Shown here piece after piece: positions 24,768 to 32,462 of a stretch of DNA of 64,000 nucleotides. This DNA is from Arthrobacter sp. (GTDB lineage Bacteria > Actinomycetota > Actinomycetes > Actinomycetales > Micrococcaceae). Location: NCBI GenBank assembly GCA_025464925.1, contig JAODMS010000241.1, positions 1-64,000 of the forward strand. Direction: 5' to 3'. Made by a program: the position numbers and the translations under genes. Position 1 is the first letter of the stretch, and the number at the start of each line of letters is the position of its first letter. The notes beneath the pieces are model-generated. The model was not told the DNA's origin. It searched no databases and worked only from the letters and a program-made list of their open reading frames with translations.

Positions 24768-25958
24768 CTACATGAGCACCTTGCTGCCGGGATAGCTGGA
24801 CCGCGGCAAGCCGAGGACGTGCTGCGCGATGATCGTCTGGAAGACCTCGATCGTGCCGCCGTATGTCGCCGTCCCCTGCGCCCAACGATGGGCGAAGTCG
24901 ACGTCGCCGTTCCCGATCGCCCCGTCGGCGCCGGCCGAGAGCAGCCCCTCGGCCCCGGTGAGGTCCAGCAGCTCGGCCGCGCCCTCGACCATGGCCAGTG
25001 AACCCTTCACCCGGCCCATCGGCCCCGGCGTGACGATCCCGGCCTCGAGTTCGACGGCGACCCGGGCCAGCCGGGGGGCGACCGAAGGGTCGTCGATCGG
25101 TCGGCCGCCCCCGGGCCGCCGCCGCCGTGCCCAGTCGGTCGTCGCATCGAGCGCGACCTCCAGGGGCCGGAGGAATCCGCGGCCGATGGAGAGGTCCTGC
25201 AGACCGTCGCTGGCCGTGCCGACGCTGTGCTCCTCGTCGAGCGGTCCGTGCAGCACCGCCCAACCGTCGTTGACTCCGCCGAGGCGGTAGCGGTCGGAGA
25301 TGCGCACGTCGCCGTAGTAGACGGCGTTGGTGCGCTCGCCGCCGAACGTGCGGATCGCTTGGATCTCCACTCCGGGGGCGTCCAGCGGAACCAGGAACAT
25401 GGTCAGGCCCTTGTGCTTGGGCAGGTCGGAGTCGGTGCGCGCGATCAGGAACGTGTACTGGCAGTTCTGTGCGCCGGTCGTGAACATCTTCGCGCCGTTG
25501 AGCACCCACTCGTCGCCGTCGCGCACGGCGCGCAGACGGGCGGCCGCGATGTCGGAGCCCCCCTCCGGATCGGTATAGCCGAGGCAGAAGCGCGCGGTGC
25601 CCGCGGCCACCTGCGGGGCGAGTTCGGCACGCAGGGACGGCTCGGCGAATCGGTCGACGGCCTTCCACACCAGGTTCGTGGTGCCCGCGGTGATGTCGGG
25701 GACCCGATGCCTCTGCAGTTCGAGCTCCAGGATGCGGCGGCGGAGAGGGTCGAGGCCCGCACCGCCGTCCTCGCGCGACCACTCCGGGGTGAGCCAGCCG
25801 CGGCTGCCCAGGGCCAGGTGGACGCGCTCGTTGAAGCCGTCGCCGTGTGCCCGCTCGTGCTGGTGCACATCGGGCGTGACCAACCCGTCGAGGAACGACC
25901 GCACCTCGTCGGCGAAGCGCTGCTCGTCGGGGGTCAGTTCGATCCTGCCGAAGTCCAT
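24768..25958 (-). CDS. Acyl-CoA dehydrogenase, second member of a pair
   Basis: FAD acyl-CoA dehydrogenase, 396 aa, introducing an alpha-beta double bond into an acyl-CoA. CLGYTDPEGGSDIAAARL and VLNGAKMFTTGAQ form the flavin/substrate region; ATYGGTIEVFQTIIAQHVLG is the usual C-terminal signature. It lies 12 bases after the shorter acyl-CoA dehydrogenase gene. Paired genes of this kind in actinobacteria (for example ChsE1-ChsE2) make heterotetramers in which only one subunit is catalytic. Paralogous to 32462-33622. Confidence 0.93.
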   Translation of the reverse strand: MDFGRIELTPDEQRFADEVRSFLDGLVTPDVHQHERAHGDGFNERVHLALGSRGWLTPEWSREDGGAGLDPLRRRILELELQRHRVPDITAGTTNLVWKAVDRFAEPSLRAELAPQVAAGTARFCLGYTDPEGGSDIAAARLRAVRDGDEWVLNGAKMFTTGAQNCQYTFLIARTDSDLPKHKGLTMFLVPLDAPGVEIQAIRTFGGERTNAVYYGDVRISDRYRLGGVNDGWAVLHGPLDEEHSVGTASDGLQDLSIGRGFLRPLEVALDATTDWARRRRPGGGRPIDDPSVAPRLARVAVELEAGIVTPGPMGRVKGSLAMVEGAAELLDLTGAEGLLSAGADGAIGNGDVDFAHRWAQGTATYGGTIEVFQTIIAQHVLGLPRSSYPGSKVLM

Positions 25959-25970
25959 GGTCGCCGTCCC

Positions 25971-27011
25971 TCAGTCCGTGCCCGTGATCAGGTAGCCGAG
26001 GTCCTTCAGGTTCTCCCCGAGGCCACCGGCCAGAAGGCTCCACCCTTTGGCACGCAGGAAGTACAGGCTGGCGTCGGCCTCGATCGTGAAACCCAGGCCG
26101 CCCTGCATGTGCGCCGCCGTAGTGGTGCCGTGCGTCGCCGTCCGGACTGCGTAGTCGAATGCCATCAGCGGGAGCTCGGGGCGCGTCCCCGGTTCGTGCT
26201 CGGTGAGCCAGGCGGCCTTCCAGACGAGATTTCGGGCTCCGGAGACGGCGGTGGCGATGTCGGCCAGAGGAAAGGCCACCCCCTGAAGCGTGCCGATCGG
26301 CACCCCCATCGTCCGCCGCGTCTTCGCGAACTCGACCGCGAGCACCAGTGCGGCCTCCGTCAGGCCGACGAGGACGGCGGCGGTGAGGAGCCGCCACTCG
26401 GCGACCGCCTCGCGGTGCAGCATCCGAGCCGTGTCCCCATCGGCGAGTCGTACCCGCGACTGACCCGGCTCGGGCGCCCACCAGGCCAGCGGGGTGGACC
26501 CCTGGTTGGGGACGTGCGGGGCGGGCGCCGGGGCGGTGTGGAGCGCCAGCCCGTCGTCGGACAGCGCGACCACGTCTGCCGCGACCGCGGCGTCCGGCAC
26601 CAGTTGCCGATGGCCAGCGCGCGCCGGTGCGGGTGCGAGCGCAAACACGCGGTCGCCCTGCGCCGCCGGCGCCAGTACGGACTCGGGGGCACCGGCCCGG
26701 GCAAGCAGCCGGGTCGCGACGACATGACCGACCAGTGGGACCGGCGCGGCTGATCTGCCCAGCTCCTCGGCGATCAGCGCGAGGTCGACCAACGTGGCGC
26801 CGTCGCCGCCGCTGGCCTCCGGAAGGCTCATCGACGGTACGCCCATCCCGACCAGCCGGCGCCACATCGACTCGTCGAAACCACGCGGCTCCGCCGCCCG
26901 CACCACGTTCGCCGGGCTCTGCTTCGCGAAGAAGTCGGCGAAGGACTCCCGCAGGGCCGCCTGGTCGCCGTCGAGCGAGAAGTCCTGCCGTCGCAGTTCG
27001 AACCGATCCAT
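25971..27011 (-). CDS. Acyl-CoA dehydrogenase, first member of a pair
   Basis: Shorter, divergent acyl-CoA dehydrogenase subunit, 346 aa. It begins ALRESFADFFAKQSPANVVRAA-like, has ALIAEELGRSAAPVPLVGH and, later, EFAKTRRTMGVPIGTLQGVAF and HMQGGLGFTIEADASLY, all family features. ATG 27011 has GGGAG just upstream; frames reaching 27146 add unsupported sequence. It precedes its larger partner by 12 bases and is clearly paralogous to the subunit at 31323, so the whole pair has been duplicated. Confidence 0.9.
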   Translation of the reverse strand: MDRFELRRQDFSLDGDQAALRESFADFFAKQSPANVVRAAEPRGFDESMWRRLVGMGVPSMSLPEASGGDGATLVDLALIAEELGRSAAPVPLVGHVVATRLLARAGAPESVLAPAAQGDRVFALAPAPARAGHRQLVPDAAVAADVVALSDDGLALHTAPAPAPHVPNQGSTPLAWWAPEPGQSRVRLADGDTARMLHREAVAEWRLLTAAVLVGLTEAALVLAVEFAKTRRTMGVPIGTLQGVAFPLADIATAVSGARNLVWKAAWLTEHEPGTRPELPLMAFDYAVRTATHGTTTAAHMQGGLGFTIEADASLYFLRAKGWSLLAGGLGENLKDLGYLITGTD

Positions 27012-27046
27012 GACTCCCACCCTGTTGATCCGCTCGGCCGATGGCG

Positions 27047-27541
27047 TCAGCCGGCCGGCCGAGCCGTCACGAGCCGGTCGAGGTTTTCCAGCGATCGTTC
27101 CGGCGCGCTCGCCGGCACGATCGGCCACGTCGTGGGGGCCAGCCACTTCTCCGACAGTCCGCCGCAGTCGCAGTACGCCGTCACGTCTGTCTCCCGCTCA
27201 CCGACGGGCTCTCCAACCCGGTACCCGTAGACGTGCCCGAGACGTGCCCTTTTCCGGCGCGCCGACCGCCCACTCGAGCTGCCGCGAGAGACGAACATCG
27301 TGATCCGGTTCTCCACCTCGTACCTGGCCAACGGCAGGTCGCCGAGAGTTCCCGGCCCGGGTCCATCAGGAAGCAGTCCCCGACGGCCCCGACCGGCTGG
27401 GCATCGGACGCCGCGACGAGCATCCCTGAGCCATCGATCGCGACATGACCCATGGGGATCGGCGATCAGGTCGACGATCGTCCCCGCGGCGGCGGCGACC
27501 CGGCGGGTGACGGGGATACGGTGCTCGGTGGCTGTGGTCAT
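27047..27541 (-). CDS. SRPBCC-family protein with an out-of-frame central segment
   Basis: Paralogue of the next gene upstream. The 164-aa frame starts at ATG 27541, overlapping that gene's stop as ATGA. The N-terminus (IPVTRRVAAAAGTIVDLIADPHG) and the C-terminal half (from RYEVENRI and GHVYGYR to the end) match the paralogue. Between them about 30 residues do not match, but the neighbouring frame does: it reads GHVAIDGSGMLVAASDAQPV. An extra base near 27450 and a loss near 27360 compensate each other. The protein may therefore be made with a scrambled middle, or the indels may be sequence errors. Confidence 0.7.
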   Translation of the reverse strand: MTTATEHRIPVTRRVAAAAGTIVDLIADPHGSCRDRWLRDARRGVRCPAGRGRRGLLPDGPGPGTLGDLPLARYEVENRITMFVSRGSSSGRSARRKRARLGHVYGYRVGEPVGERETDVTAYCDCGGLSEKWLAPTTWPIVPASAPERSLENLDRLVTARPAG

Positions 27542-28047
27542 GACGTCCTCGAGGTCACCGTCGCGCCCCGGTCCTCGACCAGGCGCGCAAGATTGTCCAG
27601 CGATCGCTGAAGTGCCTCGACCGGGACGACCGGGAGGGAGAGACGCCGGCGCCACTTCTCCGACACCGCACTCCAGTCGCAGTAGGAGGTCACCTCGGTC
27701 TCCTGGCCCCCGACCGGCTCCAGCCGGTAGCCGTACACCTGCCCCATCGGGGTTCGGCCCGGGGCACCGACCGCCCACTCGAGCTCGGTGTCCCCTTGGA
27801 GTCGCGTGATGACGTTCTCGACCCGGTAGCTGCCGAGCGGTCGGCCACCAGCCATCTCCAGGTACATGTCCATCCCGAACCGGTCGCCCACGGCGGCGAC
27901 CGGCCGGGCATCCACGGCGGCGACGAGCATGCCGGAACCGTCGATCGCGACGTGCCCGCGGGGGTCGCTGATCACGGCGAAGATCTTCCCGGGTGCTGCA
28001 GCGACCCGACGGGTCACCGCTATACGGGTGGCGTCCACCACGGTCAT
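27538..28047 (-). CDS. SRPBCC-family protein (polyketide cyclase/START-like)
   Basis: Protein of 169 aa with the SRPBCC ligand-binding fold typical of polyketide cyclase-like proteins: an N-terminal VTRRVAAAPGKIFAVISDP strand-helix and DRFGMDMYLEMAGGRPLGSYRVEN strands. ATG at 28047 has AGGGAG upstream; the longer frame to 28074 is less well placed. These proteins bind hydrophobic ligands. It forms a tandem duplicate with the gene it overlaps. A 12-base element identical to one at 59409 lies about 40 bases upstream. Confidence 0.82.
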   Translation of the reverse strand: MTVVDATRIAVTRRVAAAPGKIFAVISDPRGHVAIDGSGMLVAAVDARPVAAVGDRFGMDMYLEMAGGRPLGSYRVENVITRLQGDTELEWAVGAPGRTPMGQVYGYRLEPVGGQETEVTSYCDWSAVSEKWRRRLSLPVVPVEALQRSLDNLARLVEDRGATVTSRTS

Positions 28048-28088
28048 GACGATCTCCCTGTCCGGCGGCCCCACCTCCGCACCCTTTT

Positions 28089-28100
28089 ACGGTGTATACC
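28089..28100 (-). promoter_or_regulatory. GGTATACACCGT element upstream of the SRPBCC genes
   Basis: Read on the minus strand the 12 bases are GGTATACACCGT, identical to 59409-59420. GGT and ACC ends around GTATAC make it nearly palindromic. Its place 42 bases upstream of a start suits an operator. Confidence 0.4.
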
Positions 28101-28122
28101 AGAAACGTCGGCCCGCCGTTCA

Positions 28123-29373
28123 TCACGTGCAGGGCCGGTCGGGCTCGATCATCGCCGTCCCCAGGGGGTCGGTGGTCGTCGGCGGGGACACCTCCCGGGC
28201 CGCCGGTCGCGGAAGGCCAACCAGAGCGACGGCGGTGATCGCTAGGAAGCTGCCTCCCCCGACGAGGAAGATCACCTGGTAGGCGACGACGGACGTACTG
28301 CCGGTGCCGTCCGCGAGCACCGACGCGAGCAGCGTCGCCGCCAGGGCGCTGGCGAACGAGCTGCCGATGGAGCGCCCGATCGACGCGATCCCTGTCGCCA
28401 CCCCGGTCTGGGACTGGTCGACGTACCGGACCAGCAGTGCGGGGACGGACGCGAAGGCGATCCCGTTGCCGACGCCGGACAGCGTGCCGAACACGATCAG
28501 CTGCCAGGGGTGCTGGTGGAACGCGGCGAGGGCCAGGAAGCTCGTGCCCCCGATCACGGTCGCCCAGGCCAGCATCGGGCGCGCCCCGAAGCGGTGCAGA
28601 CAGCGCCCGGTCACTGGAGAGCAGGACGCTTGCGACCGTCGCGGGGAGCAGATGGACGAGACTCGTCTGCAGCACTGTCGCGCCGAACCCGTAGCCGCCG
28701 GACGCGGGTTGCTGCACGAACTGGGAGATCCCGAGGAAGGACGAGAAGGCCGCGACACCGAGGAGGACAGCTGCCACGTTGGTGACCCGTACCGGCCGGT
28801 AAGCGAGCAGCCTCGGCGACACGAGCGGCGCCGGGCGCCGTCGCTCGACCGCCACGAACACCCCGCCCGCCAGCAGGGCGCCGATCAGGCAGCCCCACGT
28901 CGGGAGCGAGAGCCACCCCCAGCCGGGACCCAGCGACAGCGACAGCGGCAGCAGCAGCACCAGGACGAGGGTCGCGCCGAGCAGCCCACCGCCCCACCAG
29001 TCCACGCGCTCCCCGGACCGCGGCGGCCGGTGGCGGGGCAGGACGAAGAAGCTCATGACCAGCGGGAGGACCGTCGCGACGAGAGACAGCCAGCAGATCC
29101 GGCGGTAGTTGCCCCCGCGGCGAGCACGCCGGTCGTGATGAGCCCGGCTCCGCCCCCGATGCTGAGCAGGGCGCTCAGCATTGCGAGTACCGGGAGCAGC
29201 CGGGCGTCGGGCAGTTCGTCGCGGAGCACGCCGACCGCCAGGGGGAAGAGGCCGTACGCGGTCGACTGCAGCACGCGCGCGGCGACGAGGACGCCGAGGT
29301 TCGTCGTCAGGGCCGCCATCAGTGAGCCGGTGGCCACCACGGCGAGCACCGGGGCCGCCGCCGTGCCGCGAAG
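28123..29373 (-). pseudogene. MFS transporter pseudogene (truncated, at least two frameshifts)
   Basis: Three consecutive frames together spell an MFS carrier like the one at 22470. The first (to about 29117) has LAVVATGSLMAALTTNLG and VGVLRDELPDARLLP; the second (to about 28618) has ICWLSLVATVLPLVMSFFVL and later SGGYGFGATVLQTSLVHLL; the third has HRFGARPMLAWATVIGG and runs to the stop at 28123. The first membrane segments and the start are missing: homology begins right where the stop of the DUF35 gene lies, so a deletion probably joined them. No functional protein is expected. Confidence 0.85.
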
Positions 29374-29811
29374 CTACGCCCGGGCTCGGCGAACCCGCGG
29401 CAGCGTCATCGCGGGGGTGCGCTCGTAGACGACCTCCACCTCCATGCCCGTCGCCAACTCGTCGGGCTCCACGTCGACCAGGTTGGTGAGCAGGCGAACG
29501 CCTGGCGCGTCGGGGAACTCGACCAGCACGACGTTGAACGGAACGGCGTCCACCAGTGCGGGGTGCACCGCATGCGTGACGACCGTGTACGTGTAGACCG
29601 CGCCTCGTCCGGTGACCTGGGACCACTCGGCGGCGAACGAACTGCAGTTCGGGCAGATCGGGCCCGGGGGGTGACGGAAGGTCTTGCAGTCCGCGCACCG
29701 CTGGAAGGCGAGCTCGCCGCGGGCGGTCCGGTCCCAGTACTCCCGGGTGTACTGGTCCGGGAAGGACGCAGCGATCTCCGACGGGAGATAGGTGGTGTCG
29801 CTGACGGTCAT
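29374..29811 (-). CDS. DUF35/OB-fold zinc-ribbon protein, Ltp partner (copy 1)
   Basis: Protein of 145 aa: a zinc ribbon (CADC and CPNC) followed by an OB fold (GRGAVYTYTVVTHAVHP, VVLVEFPDAPGVRLLTN). Such proteins bind acyl-CoA and stimulate a thiolase-like partner; in steroid side-chain degradation the ChsH2 DUF35 domain activates the Ltp2 aldolase. ATG at 29811 has AAGAGG upstream. It follows the Ltp gene at 29885 in the same direction, a gene order seen twice more in this window. Its stop adjoins the truncated MFS pseudogene. Confidence 0.9.
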   Translation of the reverse strand: MTVSDTTYLPSEIAASFPDQYTREYWDRTARGELAFQRCADCKTFRHPPGPICPNCSSFAAEWSQVTGRGAVYTYTVVTHAVHPALVDAVPFNVVLVEFPDAPGVRLLTNLVDVEPDELATGMEVEVVYERTPAMTLPRVRRARA

Positions 29812-29884
29812 CGGGGACCTCTTCGGCTCGGTGGCAGGTGCGGAATTCGGCCGGCGGTCGACGCGCCGTGAACGGTGCGAGAGG

Positions 29885-31078
29885 TCATCGACGCAGGATC
29901 AGTGCACTGGTGGGGAGGATTCCCGGCCCGGCGGTGATCAGAGCGACTTCGGCGTCCTCCACCTGCGACGTCGACGTGCCCCGGAGCTGACGCACGCCCT
30001 CGATGGTGTGGGTGAGTCCCAGCAGATACACCTCCGAGAGGTTGCCCCCGTGGGTGTTGACGGGTAGCCGGCCGGTATCCCACCGGAGTCCACCGTTCTC
30101 GACGAACGGGCCACCCTCACCCGGCGCGCAGAATCCGTACTCCTCGAGCTGCATGATCACAAGGGGGGTGAAGTGGTCGTACATCTCGGCGACGTCGATG
30201 TCCTGAGGACCGACCCCCGCCATCTCGTACACGCGGTCGGCCACCGGCTTATGTCCTGACCAGTGGTAGATGTCGTCTGGCATCTGGTGATAGAAGATGC
30301 CCTGCCCGAACGGCCCCGGCCCACCGATCGCCGCGCCCATCACGTACACCGGCCGCTGCTTGAGGTCTTTGGCGCGCTCCGCCGACGTCACGATGACCGC
30401 CGTGCCGCCGTCGGTCTCCAGGCAGTAGTCCAGCAGCCGCAGGGGGTCGGCGAGCATGCGGGAGTTCGCGTGGTCCTCCAGGCTGATCGGGTTGCGGTGG
30501 AGTGCGGCCGGATTCCGGCTGGCGTGCAGGCGCGTGCTGACGGCGACCTCACCGAAGTGCCGGGTGGTCGTGCCGAACTTCTCCATGTGGTTGCGCGCCA
30601 TCATCGCGAACGACTGGCCCGGGGACATCAGCCCGAAGGGATGGTAGAAGTCCCAATCCGGCGTGCCGCCCGGCTCCCGCCCGTTGCGGGGTGGCGGCAG
30701 GCCGATGCGACGACCGGTGTCGCCGCCGGACTTCAGTGCCTTGTTGCAGAGGATCACGTCGGCGTAGCCGGCAGCGACCGCGGCGGCGGCCTGCGCGACG
30801 GTGCCCTGCGATCCGCCACCCCCGCCGCTCACGATCGCCGAGTACCGCAACTCCTTGATGCCGAGCGCCGTAGCAAGCATCCCCGCGTCGAAGCCGCCTG
30901 AGTAGAACGAGAACCCGTCGATGTCCTTGGCCGTCAGCCCGGCGTCGTCCAGGGCTACCGTCGCCGCCTTCAGCATCAGCTCGAGCTCGGTCTGCTCCCC
31001 CGACTGCCCGCGCTTGTAGAAGCGCGTCGTACCGACGCCGACGATGGCTGCCTTGTCCTTGATCGTCACGGGCAACAC
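29885..31078 (-). CDS. Thiolase-like lipid-transfer protein / aldolase (Ltp, copy 1)
   Basis: Non-condensing thiolase-fold protein, 397 aa, of the family of the steroid retro-aldolase Ltp2. It starts with AAIVGVGTTRFYKRG and lacks the thiolase cysteine loop, having a glycine-rich SGGGGGSQG. Two conserved tyrosine regions, AEMYDHFTPL and NLSEVYLLG, match the places of Ltp2's catalytic tyrosines, and PVNTHGGN is intact. With the DUF35 protein downstream it is likely to cleave a beta-hydroxyacyl-CoA side chain by retro-aldol reaction (inference from family). A strong promoter lies at 31129-31158. Confidence 0.9.
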   Translation of the reverse strand: MLPVTIKDKAAIVGVGTTRFYKRGQSGEQTELELMLKAATVALDDAGLTAKDIDGFSFYSGGFDAGMLATALGIKELRYSAIVSGGGGGSQGTVAQAAAAVAAGYADVILCNKALKSGGDTGRRIGLPPPRNGREPGGTPDWDFYHPFGLMSPGQSFAMMARNHMEKFGTTTRHFGEVAVSTRLHASRNPAALHRNPISLEDHANSRMLADPLRLLDYCLETDGGTAVIVTSAERAKDLKQRPVYVMGAAIGGPGPFGQGIFYHQMPDDIYHWSGHKPVADRVYEMAGVGPQDIDVAEMYDHFTPLVIMQLEEYGFCAPGEGGPFVENGGLRWDTGRLPVNTHGGNLSEVYLLGLTHTIEGVRQLRGTSTSQVEDAEVALITAGPGILPTSALILRR

Positions 31079-31128
31079 TTCCGTTCCGTTGTGCGGTGTC
31101 CGGCGGCGTCCGACCCGTCGTCTCGTGC

Positions 31129-31158
31129 AACGTAGGGAAGTGAAAACGACGTTGTCAA
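31129..31158 (-). promoter_or_regulatory. Promoter of Ltp copy 1
   Basis: Minus strand: TTGACA (31158-31153), 18-nt spacer, TACGTT (31134-31129), about 50 bases from the start codon. The -10 and its flanks (CTACGTTGC) are identical to the promoter of Ltp copy 2. The inverted repeat CAACGT (31128-31133) and ACGTTG (31149-31154) overlaps it. Confidence 0.6.
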
Positions 31159-31193
31159 CCGCGGTCGACGAGGCGGCGCGGGCCGGAGCGGTC

Positions 31194-31223
31194 TTGACCC
31201 GGCCCCCCTCTCCTCGATTAGAT
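31194..31223 (+). promoter_or_regulatory. Promoter of the second acyl-CoA dehydrogenase operon
   Basis: TTGACC (31194-31199), 18-nt spacer, TTAGAT (31218-31223) in an AT-rich patch (GATTAGATATAACG) unlike the surrounding GC-rich DNA. It drives the operon starting at 31323 and is divergent from the Ltp promoter. Confidence 0.5.
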
Positions 31224-31322
31224 ATAACGAAGCGTCAGTTCTTCGGTCGGCAGCCGGCAGGGCCGACGCAGGTCTCTCGCCGTCGGCGGCGAGATCGTTC
31301 CGCTCACGACCGGGAGATAACT

Positions 31323-32462
31323 GTGCCCATCGAGCTGCGCTGGAACGACTACTCGCTCAGCGAGGACGACATCGATGTCCGCGCCATGCTGCGCGAGTTC
31401 TTGGCAGAGCAGTCGCCCCCGGATGTGGTGCGCGCCGCCGAGCCACTCGGCTTCGACGAGATGTTGTGGCGGTCGGCTCTGCGCGCCGGCATCGCAGACC
31501 TGTCCCTGCCGGAGGAGTACGGCGGTCAGGGAGCGGGCCTGATCGAACTCGTCCTGGCAGCTGAGGAGGTCGGGCGCACCGCAGCGCCGGTGCCGCTCGT
31601 GGACCACGCCGTCGCGACCCGGCTGCTGGCGCGGCTGCCCGAGACGCATTCCGACCTCGCGTCCGCCGTGGCCGGAGAACTCATCCTGTCCCTCGCGCCT
31701 CTGTCCGCCGTCAGGCCCGGCGCACAGCTCGTGCCCAGCGGCGCGGTCGCTCGAGGCGTCTTGGCAATGGACGGCGGCGACCTGGTGCTTTTGCGCCGCG
31801 ACTCCGCACCGGCACTCGCAGCCAACCAGGCGTGCGCTCCCCTGGCCTGGTGGGATCCCGCCGATCCGGCAGTTGAGCGCACCGTGCTCGCCGGCGGGGA
31901 TGCCTCGCGCGCCCTCTGGCGTCGGGCGGTGGCTGAATGGCAGGTGGCCACCGCGTCCGCCCTCGTGGGCCTGGGCGAGGGCGCCAGCCTCATCGCCCGC
32001 ACGTACACGACGCAGCGCAAGGCATTCGGGCAGCCGGTCGCGACATTCCAGGCGATCAGCCACACCCTCGTCGACGTGCACGAGGCCGTGCAGACCGCGC
32101 GGAACCTGACACTCAAGGCCGCCTGGTTCGTCAGTGAGGAGCCCGACTCCCGCCCCGAGCTGCCGACCATGGCCCTGGCCAACGCCGCCCGGGTGGCCAC
32201 CGACGTCACGATGAAGTGCGTCCACGTACACGGCGGCTTCGGGATCATGCTCGAGGCCGACGTCTCGCTCTACCACTGCCGGGCCGCGGTCTGGGGCCAG
32301 CTCGGCGGCGGTTCGTCGCTGCACCTTCAGGCCATCGCCGCCGGGCTCGACCGCCTCGCGGATCGGAGCGCCCCAGCCACCCCCGAGCCGTCCGCGGCCG
32401 TCCGCATCCCCGCTCCGACGAGCCGCTCGGCCGCCGACCTGATCACCTCCCGGGAGTCCTGA
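31323..32462 (+). CDS. Acyl-CoA dehydrogenase, first member of second pair
   Basis: FAD acyl-CoA dehydrogenase subunit, 379 aa, paralogous to the gene at 25971 (shared SPPDVVRAAEPLGFDE and AAEEVGRTAAPVPLVDH). The C-terminal half has RTYTTQRKAFGQPVATFQ and HVHGGFGIMLEADVSLYH. GTG at 31323 has GGGAGATA upstream; the longer frame to 31044 would run through the promoter region. A proline/alanine-rich tail is present. Its stop overlaps the next start by one base (TGATG), so the two subunits are co-translated. Confidence 0.92.
   Translation: MPIELRWNDYSLSEDDIDVRAMLREFLAEQSPPDVVRAAEPLGFDEMLWRSALRAGIADLSLPEEYGGQGAGLIELVLAAEEVGRTAAPVPLVDHAVATRLLARLPETHSDLASAVAGELILSLAPLSAVRPGAQLVPSGAVARGVLAMDGGDLVLLRRDSAPALAANQACAPLAWWDPADPAVERTVLAGGDASRALWRRAVAEWQVATASALVGLGEGASLIARTYTTQRKAFGQPVATFQAISHTLVDVHEAVQTARNLTLKAAWFVSEEPDSRPELPTMALANAARVATDVTMKCVHVHGGFGIMLEADVSLYHCRAAVWGQLGGGSSLHLQAIAAGLDRLADRSAPATPEPSAAVRIPAPTSRSAADLITSRES

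Noticed and set aside
23956..26865. A single 969-codon protein on the minus strand
   Set aside because: Only its last 254 codons are real (the SDR from 24720); the rest is out of frame across the two acyl-CoA dehydrogenases.
27047..29698. A single 883-codon protein on the minus strand
   Set aside because: It is a chance joining of the SRPBCC copy, the wrong frame of its neighbour, one frame of the MFS pseudogene and the antisense or wrong frame of DUF35.
31140..31160. A KstR-like operator (AAC-nn-GTT type) near the Ltp copy 1 promoter
   Set aside because: The AACGACGTT found there has three bases between half-sites, not two, and no flanking symmetry; no convincing KstR or KstR2 box was seen in the intergenic regions read.
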